NCBI RefSeq assembly: GCF_048060115.1
Contig: NZ_JBHMIM010000003.1
Coordinates: forward strand, 62,001 to 126,000
Reading direction: 5' to 3'
From: Micromonospora_E sp048060115
GTDB lineage: Bacteria > Actinomycetota > Actinomycetes > Mycobacteriales > Micromonosporaceae
DNA length: 64,000 nt
Shown here: positions 1 to 7,789 of the stretch, in pieces
Layout of the letters: every line of letters starts with the position of its first letter
Numbering within the stretch: the stretch's first letter is position 1
Made by a program: the position numbers and the translations under genes
Notes under the pieces: generated by a model
Database searches by the model: none
Seen by the model: the letters and a program-made list of their open reading frames with translations, nothing else
Told to the model about the DNA's origin: nothing

Positions 1-2
1 CG

Positions 3-1460
3 CTGCACCTGGCCGGTGCCGGCCGACAGGTGACCCTGCTCGAGCGCGAGGCGGTGCCGGGTGGGCGGGCCGGACGGCGGGCGGTCGACGGGTACGAGTT
101 CGACACCGGCCCGACCGTGCTGACCATGCCCGACCTGATCGCCGAGGCGCTCGGCGCGGTCGGCGAGGAGCTGTCGGACTGGCTGGACCTGACGCCGCTG
201 GATCCGGCGTACCGGGCCTACTTCCCTGACGGCTCCACTCTGGATGTGATCACCGACACTGCCCGGATGGCCGCCGAGGTGTCCCGGGTCTGCGGGCCCC
301 GGGAGGCCGACGGCTACCTGCGGTTCGTCGACTACGCCCGCCGGCTGTGGCAGCTGGAACGCAACGACTTCATTGACCGCAACCTGGACAGCCCGCCCGA
401 CCTGATCACCGGGAACCTGCTGCGGCTGCTGGCCGCCGGGGCGTTCCGGCGGATGCAGACCAAGATCGACCAGTTCTTCACCGACCCCCGTACCCGGCGG
501 ATCTTCTCCTTCCAGGCGATGTACGCGGGCCTCGCGCCGCACGACGCCCTCGCGATCTACACGGTGATCGCCTACCTGGACTCCGTTGCCGGCGTGTCGT
601 TCCCGCGCGGCGGCATGCACGCGGTGCCCCGGGCGCTGGCCGGCGCCGCCGAGAAGCACGGGGTGAAGATCCGCTACGGCTGCACCGTCACCAAGGTGGA
701 GACCGCCGGCGGGCGGGCCCGTGCGGTGCTCACCGCCGACGGCGAACGGATCCCCGCCGACGTCGTGGTGCTCAACCCGGATCTGCCGGTCGCCTACCGC
801 GAGCTGTTGCCACCGAGCCGCCAACGCCGGTTGCGCTACTCGCCGTCCTGCGTCGTGCTGCACATCGGCTCCCGGCAGGGCTACCAGCGGATCGGCCACC
901 ACAACATCCACTTCGGGCGGCTCTGGAAGGGCACCTTCGACGAGGTGATCCGCCGGGGCGAGCTGATGAGTGACCCGTCGCTGCTGGTCACCAACCCGAG
1001 CCGGACCGACCCGTCGGTCGCGCCGGCCGGGCGGCACACCTACTACGTGCTGGCGCCGGTGCCCAACCTGGACCGGGGTCAGCTGGACTGGCGCGGCGAC
1101 CTGCCGCAGCGGTACGCCGACGAGTTGATCCACACCTTGGAGGAGCGCGGCTATCGTGGCTTCGCCGACGGCATCGAGGTACGCGAGGTGGTGACCCCGG
1201 CCGACTGGGCCGATGCCGGGATGGCGGCCGGTACGCCGTTCGCCGCCGCACACAGCCTGTTCCAGACCGGGCCGTTCCGTCCCGGCAACCTGCACCCCAC
1301 ACTGGAGAATGTGGTCTTCGTCGGCTCAGGCACCCAACCCGGGGTCGGTGTACCGATGGTGTTGATTTCCGGGAAGCTGGCTGCGGCACGGGTGACCGGC
1401 GGAGCCCCGCGGAGCGGCCGCCGTGGTGGCGGACGCGCGAGCACGAGAGGTGCCGGATGA
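3..1460 (+). CDS. crtI: Phytoene desaturase-family FAD oxidoreductase, 5' end cut by the window edge
   Basis: A CrtI-type amine oxidoreductase that would desaturate phytoene or a related polyene with FAD in carotenoid synthesis. The frame is open to the left edge, so the Rossmann GxGxxG start lies outside the window. The first visible residues, LHLAGAGRQVTLLER, are the end of that fold, with the Glu that holds the FAD ribose. The family signatures PGGRAG and FDTGPTVL follow, and the C-terminal FAD-contact stretch GSGTQPGVGVPMV is intact. An internal GTG at 30 is not a credible start. The stop overlaps the idi ATG (ATGA), so the two genes are probably translationally coupled. Whether it acts on phytoene or at a later step cannot be told from this part, so the symbol is tentative. 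Confidence 0.8.
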   Translation: MHLAGAGRQVTLLEREAVPGGRAGRRAVDGYEFDTGPTVLTMPDLIAEALGAVGEELSDWLDLTPLDPAYRAYFPDGSTLDVITDTARMAAEVSRVCGPREADGYLRFVDYARRLWQLERNDFIDRNLDSPPDLITGNLLRLLAAGAFRRMQTKIDQFFTDPRTRRIFSFQAMYAGLAPHDALAIYTVIAYLDSVAGVSFPRGGMHAVPRALAGAAEKHGVKIRYGCTVTKVETAGGRARAVLTADGERIPADVVVLNPDLPVAYRELLPPSRQRRLRYSPSCVVLHIGSRQGYQRIGHHNIHFGRLWKGTFDEVIRRGELMSDPSLLVTNPSRTDPSVAPAGRHTYYVLAPVPNLDRGQLDWRGDLPQRYADELIHTLEERGYRGFADGIEVREVVTPADWADAGMAAGTPFAAAHSLFQTGPFRPGNLHPTLENVVFVGSGTQPGVGVPMVLISGKLAAARVTGGAPRSGRRGGGRASTRGAG

Positions 1461-2077
1461 CCGTCCACGCACGAGAAGGCCATCTGGTCGAGTTGGTCGA
1501 TCCGACCGGTCGACCGGTCGGATCGACAACCGTCGCCGATGCCCACCAGCCTCCTGGCCAACTGCACCGGGCGTTCTCGGTGCTCCTGGTCGACGAACGC
1601 GGCCGGCTACTGCTGCAGCAGCGGGCCGCGGTGAAGACCCGCTTTCCGCTGCGCTGGGCGAACACCTGCTGCGGCCATCCGCTACCCGGGGAGGACCTGT
1701 CGGTGGCCGCCAACCGACGCCTCGGCGAGGAGGTCGGCGTCGAGCCGGTCGCGTTGACCGAGATCGGGGTGCACACGTACCAGGCCACCGACCCGGTCAC
1801 CGGACGGACCGAGTACGAGTACGACCACGTACTGCTGGGTTCCCTGGACCCGCAGGCCACGCTGCGGCCCGACCCGCAGGAGGTCGCGCAGCTGCGGTGG
1901 GTCCCCGCGCGGGAGCTGCAGGCCGGGCTGGCCGACGAACCGGACACGTACGCCCCGTGGCTCGCCGGAGTCGCCGACCACCTGTTCGCTCAGAGCCACC
2001 TGTTCCCAGACGGCGGCGGGTCGGCTCCGGGCAGGCAGGAGTACGGCTCTGTCACGGAGCGGTCGGGTGGGCGATGA
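1457..2077 (+). CDS. idi: Isopentenyl-diphosphate delta-isomerase, type I (Nudix)
   Basis: Interconverts isopentenyl and dimethylallyl diphosphate, supplying precursors for the carotenoid pathway next door. The 206-residue protein shows the type I signature: HRAFSVLL, the catalytic cysteine in NTCCGHP (about residue 72), a Nudix-like helix (RRLGEEVGV) and the EYEYDHV motif carrying the catalytic glutamate. Length is normal for the family. The ATG overlaps the upstream crtI stop, and the 3' end overlaps the MerR gene by 11 bases, so the three form one transcription unit. Codons 14-24 contain a perfect 32-base palindrome, unusual inside a coding region. The C-terminal 20 residues after LFAQSHLFP are not part of the conserved fold. 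Confidence 0.93.
   Translation: MTVHAREGHLVELVDPTGRPVGSTTVADAHQPPGQLHRAFSVLLVDERGRLLLQQRAAVKTRFPLRWANTCCGHPLPGEDLSVAANRRLGEEVGVEPVALTEIGVHTYQATDPVTGRTEYEYDHVLLGSLDPQATLRPDPQEVAQLRWVPARELQAGLADEPDTYAPWLAGVADHLFAQSHLFPDGGGSAPGRQEYGSVTERSGGR
1496..1527. repeat. Perfect 32-base palindrome inside idi
   Basis: The two 16-base halves are exact reverse complements, centred on GGTCGACC, with nested GACCGGTC units. It falls in the 5' part of idi (residues DPTGRPVGS). It could form a cruciform or mRNA hairpin or be a protein-binding site; nothing in the sequence decides between these. Confidence 0.8.
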
Positions 2078-3107
2078 CGCGCTGAGCGCGGGCAACGCGG
2101 CGCGCCGACTCGGCGTGGCGGTGACCACGCTGCGGACCTGGCATCAACGCTACGGCCTGGGGCCGACCCGACACGTCAAGGGTCACCATCGCCGGTACAG
2201 CCGCGAGGACCTGGCTCGGCTCGAGGTGATGCGCCGGCTCACCGCCGAAGGGGTGGCACCCGCCGAGGCGGCCCGCTGGGCGGCGACGGCCGGCGGGCCG
2301 GGTCCCTCCGCTACCGCCGCCGGTCCGCGTCCGTCCGCGGCGGTGGCGACCGGGCGGGCCGGCGGCCGGTTCGCCATCGGGGTCGGTGCCGCCGGTCCGG
2401 CAGCGCGCGGCCTGGCCCGGGCGGCCGTCCGGCTGGACAACCTGACCATGCGGGAGATCCTGGAACAGGCGCTGCTCAGCGACGGGGTCATCGCCACCTG
2501 GGATCAGGTGGTGCGCCCGGTGTTGGCTGGTGTCGGCGACCGGTACGCGACGACAGCCGGCTTCGTGGAGGTGGAGCATCTGCTGTCGCGCTGCGTCTCC
2601 GAGGCGCTGTCGATGGTGAACCGGCCGACGTCGACCGGCTTCGCAACCGGCAGCGCGGTCGGCCACGGCGCTGCGGCCGTGGGCGGGTCGGGCGTGCTGC
2701 TGGCCTGCGCCGACGAGGAACAGCACACGCTTCCGTTGGAGGCTTTGGCGGCGGCGCTCGCCGAGGTCGGGGTACTCACCCGGCTGCTGAGCGCCCGGGT
2801 GCCGACGTCGGCGCTGGTCGCGGCGGTCGGCCGGACCGGTCCGGCCGCGGTGGCACTGTGGTCGCAGACGCCGGCGACAGCCGACACCGGTCAGCTGCTG
2901 GCGGTACGTGCCGGGCGGCACCGCCCGGTGCTGGTGTTGGCGGTCGGACCCGGCTGGTCGCTGGCGGAGCTGCCGGCCGGGGTACGGCACGCGGGCAACC
3001 TGACCGAAGCGGTCGAGCTCTGCCGGGCCGCCGAGGTCGCTACCGGTCCGCGCTCCGCGGATCCGGTCGCCGCGCTCCTGCGCGCCGACGCGCCGGCGGA
3101 CGACTGA
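2067..3107 (+). CDS. MerR-family regulator with a cobalamin-binding-type C-terminal domain (LitR/CarH-like)
   Basis: Residues about 6-75 form a MerR winged helix (SAGNAARRLGVAVTTLRTWH, then RRYSREDL). After an Ala/Gly-rich linker comes a region like the B12-binding half of CarH/LitR photoreceptor repressors: a helical part ending FVEVEHLLSR and a Rossmann-like part containing DEEQHTLPLEAL. Known CarH proteins have a Trp-x9-Glu-His motif; here a Tyr takes the Trp position, while the Glu-His and the later His that could ligate cobalt are kept. Position directly after carotenoid genes agrees with LitR-type control of crt operons. The GTG start overlaps the idi 3' end. Role as a light- or B12-dependent repressor of this operon is inference from family and context. 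Confidence 0.78.
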   Translation: MGDDALSAGNAARRLGVAVTTLRTWHQRYGLGPTRHVKGHHRRYSREDLARLEVMRRLTAEGVAPAEAARWAATAGGPGPSATAAGPRPSAAVATGRAGGRFAIGVGAAGPAARGLARAAVRLDNLTMREILEQALLSDGVIATWDQVVRPVLAGVGDRYATTAGFVEVEHLLSRCVSEALSMVNRPTSTGFATGSAVGHGAAAVGGSGVLLACADEEQHTLPLEALAAALAEVGVLTRLLSARVPTSALVAAVGRTGPAAVALWSQTPATADTGQLLAVRAGRHRPVLVLAVGPGWSLAELPAGVRHAGNLTEAVELCRAAEVATGPRSADPVAALLRADAPADD

Positions 3108-3225
3108 GCGAGCACCCGGCGGGCTACTGAGCGATTGCTCAGCAGAAAGGGTCGAACTGTACGCATTGATCGGCTAACGTATGCAGTCGCTCGGTCTCCG
3201 CCAAACCCCCCCGCCCGGAGTCGAC

Positions 3226-4098
3226 ATGTCGAGACGCACCGTTTTCGCGGCTGGACTGACCGTGTTCGCCCTGTTCGTCGGCAGCGAAAGTATCTCCGCC
3301 ATGCGTGGCGCCCGTGAGGTGCCCGCACAGTGGTCGGCCGTCGCCGGATTCGGCGCGGCACCCGGTCAGCCAGATGGACTGTCTGTTGTGGTCCCCGCGC
3401 CCCGACCCGCCCCGTCGGTCGACGACACCAATGATTCCCGACCGCCGCCGGCGGGGACCGCCACACCTGGCGCGTCGCCCCGGCCCACGGTCGATCCGGG
3501 CCTGTTGCAGCGCCGCACCGGCAACCGCCAGGTGGCGATCACCTTCGACGACGGCCCACACCCACAGTGGACCCCATTGATCCTCGACGAGCTGCGCACC
3601 GCCGGGGTGAAGGCGACGTTCTGCCTGGTCGGCGCCCAGGTACGCCGGTATCCCGCACTTGTCACCCGGATCGTCCGGGAGGGTCACACGTTGTGCAACC
3701 ACAGCTGGGGGCACGAGCTCGATCTTGGGCTCCTACCGGAAGCGGAGATTCGCGCCAATCTGCTGCGTACGACCAAGGAGATCCACAGGGTTGTTCCGGG
3801 CGCGCCGGTCGAGCACTTCCGGCATCCGGCCGGCGCCTGGACCCCGGCGGCGGTGGCGGTCGCCGACGAGTTGGGCATGGTGTCGCTGGACTGGGACGTC
3901 GACCCGCGCGATTGGGACAAACCAACCAAGGATCAGCTCATCGAGCACATCCAGACCGAGTCCCGACTCGGCTCGGTGATCCTGCTGCACGACGGCGGCG
4001 GTGACCGGTCCGCAACCGTCGCGGCCCTGCCGACGATCCTCCAGGAGCTGAGGCAGCGGTACGGGATCATGCCGCTCGGTGCTAACCTTTCCCCCTGA
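3226..4098 (+). CDS. Secreted or membrane-anchored polysaccharide deacetylase (NodB domain)
   Basis: Carbohydrate esterase family 4-type enzyme, expected to remove N- or O-acetyl groups from cell-wall glycan outside the cell. The N-terminus (SRRTVFAAGLTVFALFVG) is a signal peptide or anchor, followed by a Pro-rich linker and the NodB domain. Motifs are visible: TFDDGPH (catalytic Asp, metal Asp), NHSWGHE (metal histidines), RHPAGAW, and LLHDGGGD near the end. I chose the ATG at 3226, which has GGAG six bases upstream; an in-frame ATG at 3181 lacks one and falls within a possible promoter (TCGAAC, 17 bases, TAACGT at about 3174-3180). It stands alone, with tRNA genes downstream. Exact substrate is not decidable. 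Confidence 0.88.
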   Translation: MSRRTVFAAGLTVFALFVGSESISAMRGAREVPAQWSAVAGFGAAPGQPDGLSVVVPAPRPAPSVDDTNDSRPPPAGTATPGASPRPTVDPGLLQRRTGNRQVAITFDDGPHPQWTPLILDELRTAGVKATFCLVGAQVRRYPALVTRIVREGHTLCNHSWGHELDLGLLPEAEIRANLLRTTKEIHRVVPGAPVEHFRHPAGAWTPAAVAVADELGMVSLDWDVDPRDWDKPTKDQLIEHIQTESRLGSVILLHDGGGDRSATVAALPTILQELRQRYGIMPLGANLSP

Positions 4099-4120
4099 TC
4101 GTCCGGTCCACCGGGCTGGT

Positions 4121-4150
4121 TTGGCCCGGGGCATGCTCGTCGCGTATGCT
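4121..4150 (+). promoter_or_regulatory. Possible promoter of the tRNA-Glu/Asp genes
   Basis: TTGGCC (4121) and TATGCT (4145) are separated by 18 bases and lie about 70 bases before tRNA-Glu. Spacing and hexamers fit a housekeeping sigma promoter, but this is a weak match made by eye. Confidence 0.3.
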
Positions 4151-4221
4151 TTCGCAAGCTTCCGGCGGGGCCGGATGGGAGCACTACCGTCAAAGTCGCG
4201 ATGTGCGATGATGATGGGGCC

Positions 4222-4297
4222 GCCCTCATCGTCTAGCGGCCCAGGACGCCGCCCTTTCAAGGCGGTAGCACGGGTTCGAATCCCGTTGGGGGCACCA
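4222..4297 (+). tRNA. tRNA-Glu (TTC anticodon)
   Basis: Acceptor strands gccctca and tgggggc pair (one G-U). The anticodon loop is CTTTCAA with anticodon TTC, and the T arm is acggg-TTCGAAT-cccgt. Discriminator A is followed by an encoded CCA. First of a three-tRNA group. Confidence 0.95.
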
Positions 4298-4325
4298 ACC
4301 GGCCAACCGGCCGGCGCAACGCCGA

Positions 4326-4399
4326 GGTCCTGTGGAGCAGTTGGAGTGCTCGCCGCCCTGTCAAGGCGGAGGTCGCGGGTTCAAGTCCCGTCAGGACCG
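4326..4399 (+). tRNA. tRNA-Asp (GTC anticodon)
   Basis: Acceptor ggtcctg pairs with caggacc. The anticodon loop is CTGTCAA with GTC, and the T loop is TTCAAGT. Discriminator G, as expected for Asp. No encoded CCA. It lies 28 bases after tRNA-Glu and is probably cotranscribed with it. Confidence 0.95.
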
Positions 4400-4488
4400 C
4401 AACACCGGTCGCCGCGTGTTTCGATACGCGGCGATTAGTGTTCTGGGGCACGTTCACCGGGTCTGGAGACCACCGTCGCCGATCCGGG

Positions 4489-4494
4489 TATGAT
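4489..4494 (+). promoter_or_regulatory. -10 hexamer (TATGAT) before tRNA-Phe
   Basis: A near-consensus -10 element 14 bases ahead of the mature tRNA-Phe 5' end, within the small dyad ccgggt...acccgg. It suggests that tRNA-Phe has its own promoter in addition to any read-through. No clear -35 is visible. Confidence 0.5.
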
Positions 4495-4507
4495 GACCCG
4501 GTTGCCC

Positions 4508-4581
4508 GGCCAGGTAGCTCAGTTGGTACGAGCGTCCGACTGAAAATCGGAAGGTCGGCGGTTCGACCCCGCCCCTGGCCA
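4508..4581 (+). tRNA. tRNA-Phe (GAA anticodon)
   Basis: Acceptor ggccagg pairs with cctggcc. The D arm contains GTAGCTCAGTTGG, the anticodon loop is CTGAAAA (GAA), and the T loop is TTCGACC. Discriminator A, no encoded CCA. A strong hairpin follows. Confidence 0.95.
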
Positions 4582-4605
4582 CAAAGCCTCTCGCCGGGCT
4601 TCAGC

Positions 4606-4636
4606 AGCGCCCGACCGCAGTCTGCGGTCGGGCGCT
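4606..4636 (+). terminator. Hairpin terminator after the tRNA genes
   Basis: A perfect 14-base-pair GC-rich stem with a 3-base loop, 25 bases downstream of tRNA-Phe, followed by a short pyrimidine-rich run (tcgctgttcc). Position and strength fit intrinsic termination. Confidence 0.75.
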
Positions 4637-4797
4637 TCGCTGTTCCTGGGGTTTGCGAGTCGCTGGAGTGGGCGCTCGTCCAGCTCGACGAACTCCGCGA
4701 CCGGACGCCTGGCAGGCGACCACCGGGCGGGCACCGGTCGGGCACCACCCTGGGTGGGTGGGCTTGACATTCTGCGACGGCCGGTGAGACTGCCGGC

Positions 4798-5217
4798 ATG
4801 GCCGAACACGACGACGCCGGCCACGGTCCGGCGTCCGAGCCCACCACGGCGCCGCCCCGCCGGGTGCGGATCGTGCTGGGCGAGGTCAACCGCCGCAGCG
4901 GCGCCGACCGGCTCCGCACCGACCTGGCCGAACAGACCCAGGTCGGCGAGGCACTCGTGCGCGGGCTGGTCCGGGCTCAACTGGCCCTGGCGCTGCGGCT
5001 GGCGGCGGTGGTGGCGATCGGCCTGGGCGCACTGCCGATGCTGTTCACCGTGGCACCGGCGGTCGGCAGCACCAAGATCGGCGGCGTCAACCTGGCCTGG
5101 CTGCTGCTCGGAGTGGCCGCCTTCCCCTTTCTCCTCGCGGTCGGCCTGGCGTACGTGTATCTCGCCGAACGCAACGAGCAGGACTTCGCCGCGCTGGTCC
5201 GCCGGCCAGAGCGCTGA
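4798..5217 (+). CDS. Small two-helix membrane protein, partner of the symporter (DUF485-like position)
   Basis: A 139-residue protein with a charged cytoplasmic N-terminus and two hydrophobic segments (about 62-82 and 92-118). It ends nine bases before the sodium:solute symporter gene. In many bacteria an acetate/carboxylate symporter (ActP) is encoded just after a small two-helix protein (YjcH/DUF485), and this protein has that size, topology and place. Direct sequence similarity to DUF485 is weak by eye, so the assignment rests on architecture. A TTGACA hexamer at 4766 suggests the promoter lies just upstream, with a very short or absent leader. Confidence 0.6.
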   Translation: MAEHDDAGHGPASEPTTAPPRRVRIVLGEVNRRSGADRLRTDLAEQTQVGEALVRGLVRAQLALALRLAAVVAIGLGALPMLFTVAPAVGSTKIGGVNLAWLLLGVAAFPFLLAVGLAYVYLAERNEQDFAALVRRPER

Positions 5218-5226
5218 GCAGCGCCG

Positions 5227-6870
5227 ATGGCCAACCCGTACCTGATTCCGGCGCTGGTGGCGGTCACCCTGGTGACCGTCGCCATCGGGTTCTACGGGTT
5301 GAAACTGGCCCGCACCACGTCCGATTTCCTGGTCGCCTCGCGTACCGTCAGCCCGGGCTGGAACGCTGCGGCGATCGGCGGCGAGTACCTGTCGGCGGCG
5401 TCGTTCCTCGGCATCGCCGGGCTGATCCTCAAGTACGGCGTGGACGTGCTCTGGTACCCGGTCGGTTTCGCCGCCGGCTACCTGGCCCTGCTGCTGTTCG
5501 TGGCGGCCCCGCTGCGTCGCTCGGGGGCGTTCACCCTGCCGGACTTCTGCGAGATCAGGCTCGGTTCGCGGCGGCTACGCAGGCTCGCCACCCTCTTCGT
5601 GATATTCATCGGCTGGTTCTACCTGCTGCCGCAGCTACAGGGTGCCGGGCTGACCCTGGCCACGGTCACCGGCGCGCCGTACCCGCTGGGGGCGTTGCTG
5701 GTCGGCGGGGTGGTCACGGCGAACGTGGCACTGGGCGGGATGCGGGCGGTCACCTTCGTGCAGGCGTTCCAGTACTGGCTCAAGCTGACCGCGCTCGCCG
5801 TACCGGCGATCTTCCTCGCGTTGCAGTGGCAGTCCGACGGTCGGCCGCCGATCACCCCGCCAGAGGGGGCGGCCTTCATCGAGACCACCACGGTCCTGAT
5901 CGAACGGTCGGCGACCCTGACCTACCTCGACGGACGCACCGAGCAGGTGGAGCCGGGCACCGAGCTGACCTTCGACGCCGGCGACCCGGTGCCACAGGTC
6001 TCCGGAGTCGACGCCGACCGGGGGTTGGCCTGGCTGCTGCCGGGTGACCCGGAGCGCGGTGACCAGGGGCTGTTCGCCACCTATTCCCTGATTCTCGCGA
6101 CGTTTCTCGGCACGATGGGGCTGCCGCACGTACTGGTGCGGTTCTACACCAACCCGGACGGCGCCGCCGCCCGCCGCACCACGCTGGTGGTGCTCGGCCT
6201 GGTCGGCATGTTCTACCTGTTCCCGACGCTGTACGGGGTGCTCGGCCGGATCTACACCCCGCAGTTGCTGATGACCGGCCGCTCGGACGCGGTGGTGATC
6301 CTGTTGCCGGAGGCGGCGCTCAGCGGCGGGACGCTCGGTCAGCTGCTCGCCGCACTGGTCGCCGCCGGCGCGTTCGCGGCCTTCCTGTCCACCTCGTCCG
6401 GGCTGCTGACCAGCGTCGCCGGCGCGGTCTCCACCGATGTGCTGCGGCGTCCCTCCGTACGCGGGTTCCGGCTGGCGACGCTGGTCGCCGGCGCGGTGCC
6501 GATGGTGCTCGCGTTGAACGTCTCCGGGCTCGACGTGTCCCAGGTCGTCGGGCTGGCCTTCGCGGTGGCCGCGTCGAGCTTCTGCCCGCTGTTGGTGCTG
6601 GGCATCTGGTGGCGAGGGCTGACCGACGCCGGTGCGGCGGCCGGCATCATCGTCGGCGGCGGCGCCGCGATCGGCGCGGTGCTGTGGACCATGCTCGGCC
6701 CCGCACTGTCCGGTTGGCCGGCGGTCCTGGTGGCGCAGCCGGCCGCGTGGACGGTGCCGCTGGCGTTCGCGGTGATGATCCTGGTGTCGGCGCTGACCCG
6801 GCGTCGGCTGCCCAATCAGGTGAACGCGGTGATGCTGCGTCTGCACGCCCCGGAGAGCCTGCGCGGCTAG
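5227..6870 (+). CDS. Sodium:solute symporter family permease (ActP-like, probably acetate or another carboxylate)
   Basis: A 547-residue integral membrane protein of the SSF family with about 13 hydrophobic segments. Typical features are the early FLVASRTVSPGWNAAAIGGEYLSAASFLG stretch (split here as FLVASR and GGEYLSAASF), the helix-5 region GGMRAVTFVQAFQYWLK, and the later FLSTSSGLLTSVAG motif. As in actinobacterial cation/acetate symporters, it carries an extra extracytoplasmic loop (about residues 200-275) with alternating polar beta-like sequence. Transport of a short carboxylate with sodium is the family expectation; substrate is inferred only from resemblance and the small partner gene upstream. 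The start codon has no strong ribosome-binding site, so translation is probably coupled to the upstream gene. Confidence 0.85.
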   Translation: MANPYLIPALVAVTLVTVAIGFYGLKLARTTSDFLVASRTVSPGWNAAAIGGEYLSAASFLGIAGLILKYGVDVLWYPVGFAAGYLALLLFVAAPLRRSGAFTLPDFCEIRLGSRRLRRLATLFVIFIGWFYLLPQLQGAGLTLATVTGAPYPLGALLVGGVVTANVALGGMRAVTFVQAFQYWLKLTALAVPAIFLALQWQSDGRPPITPPEGAAFIETTTVLIERSATLTYLDGRTEQVEPGTELTFDAGDPVPQVSGVDADRGLAWLLPGDPERGDQGLFATYSLILATFLGTMGLPHVLVRFYTNPDGAAARRTTLVVLGLVGMFYLFPTLYGVLGRIYTPQLLMTGRSDAVVILLPEAALSGGTLGQLLAALVAAGAFAAFLSTSSGLLTSVAGAVSTDVLRRPSVRGFRLATLVAGAVPMVLALNVSGLDVSQVVGLAFAVAASSFCPLLVLGIWWRGLTDAGAAAGIIVGGGAAIGAVLWTMLGPALSGWPAVLVAQPAAWTVPLAFAVMILVSALTRRRLPNQVNAVMLRLHAPESLRG

Positions 6871-6878
6871 GTCTTCCC

Positions 6879-6926
6879 CATCCGGCGGGCTCATCCGGCG
6901 GGCTCATCCGGCGGGCTCATCCGGCG
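6879..6926 (+). repeat. 13-base tandem repeat, 3.7 copies
   Basis: The unit catccggcgggct is repeated three times exactly, then nine bases of a fourth copy. It lies just after the symporter stop, upstream of the ABC ATPase gene. Copy number may vary between strains. Confidence 0.9.
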
Positions 6927-7012
6927 ACGGAGGAGCCTCGCCACCAGGTAGGAGACGTGAATCCTTCCCCGGCCCGAATGCCAACCTGGCCGGCGCTGGC
7001 TACGGTCGTACC

Positions 7013-7789
7013 GTGAACAGCGACCCGATGGACACCGCACGCCCGAGCGCGTTGACCCTGCGTGGGCTCGCCAAACGGTTCGATCACAAGATCGCGGTGG
7101 CCGGAGTGCACCTCGACGTGCCGGGCGGGTCCTTCTACGGGCTACTCGGCCCGAACGGCGCGGGCAAGACGACCACGTTGTCGATGGCCGTCGGCCTGCT
7201 GCGGCCGGATGCCGGCAGCGCACACGTGCTCGGTCACGACGTCTGGACGGACCCGACCCGGGCCAAGCAGCTGCTCGGCGTACTGCCGGACGGGGTGCGG
7301 CTGTTCGACCGGCTCACCGGCGCCGAGCTGCTCGCGTACCACGGACTGCTGCGGGGCATGGACCCCGCGGTGGTCGACCAACGGGCCCGGGAGCTGATCG
7401 ACGTGCTCGCCCTGGGTGACGCCGGGCGTACCCTCGTCGTCGACTACTCCGCCGGGATGAAGAAGAAGATCGGTCTGGCCTGCGCGCTGCTGCACGGTCC
7501 GCGACTGCTGGTCCTCGACGAGCCGTTCGAGGCGGTCGACCCGGTGTCCGCGGCGCTGATCCGCGACATCCTGCAGCGGTACGTCACCGGCGGTGGCACT
7601 GTGGTCTTCTCCAGCCACGTGATGGACGTGGTCGAACGGCTCTGCAGCCACGTCGCCATCCTCGCCGACGGGGTGATCAAGCAGGTCGGCACGCTGGACT
7701 TCGTCCGCGCCGGGCGTTCCCTCGAGGAGGTGTTCGTCCAGGTCGTCGGCGGTCGCACGGCGACCGGCGAGGAGCTGGCATGGCTGTGA
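7013..7789 (+). CDS. ABC transporter ATP-binding protein
   Basis: ATPase subunit of an ABC-2-type exporter. Walker A GPNGAGKTT, a degenerate signature YSAGMKKK, Walker B LLVLDEP and the switch His in SSHV are all present in 258 residues, the usual length. The GTG start follows TACGGT by six bases with no Shine-Dalgarno, consistent with a leaderless mRNA. The last three codons overlap the permease gene, so the two form a transporter. The substrate is unknown; such pairs often export drugs, lipids or peptides. Confidence 0.9.
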   Translation: MNSDPMDTARPSALTLRGLAKRFDHKIAVAGVHLDVPGGSFYGLLGPNGAGKTTTLSMAVGLLRPDAGSAHVLGHDVWTDPTRAKQLLGVLPDGVRLFDRLTGAELLAYHGLLRGMDPAVVDQRARELIDVLALGDAGRTLVVDYSAGMKKKIGLACALLHGPRLLVLDEPFEAVDPVSAALIRDILQRYVTGGGTVVFSSHVMDVVERLCSHVAILADGVIKQVGTLDFVRAGRSLEEVFVQVVGGRTATGEELAWL

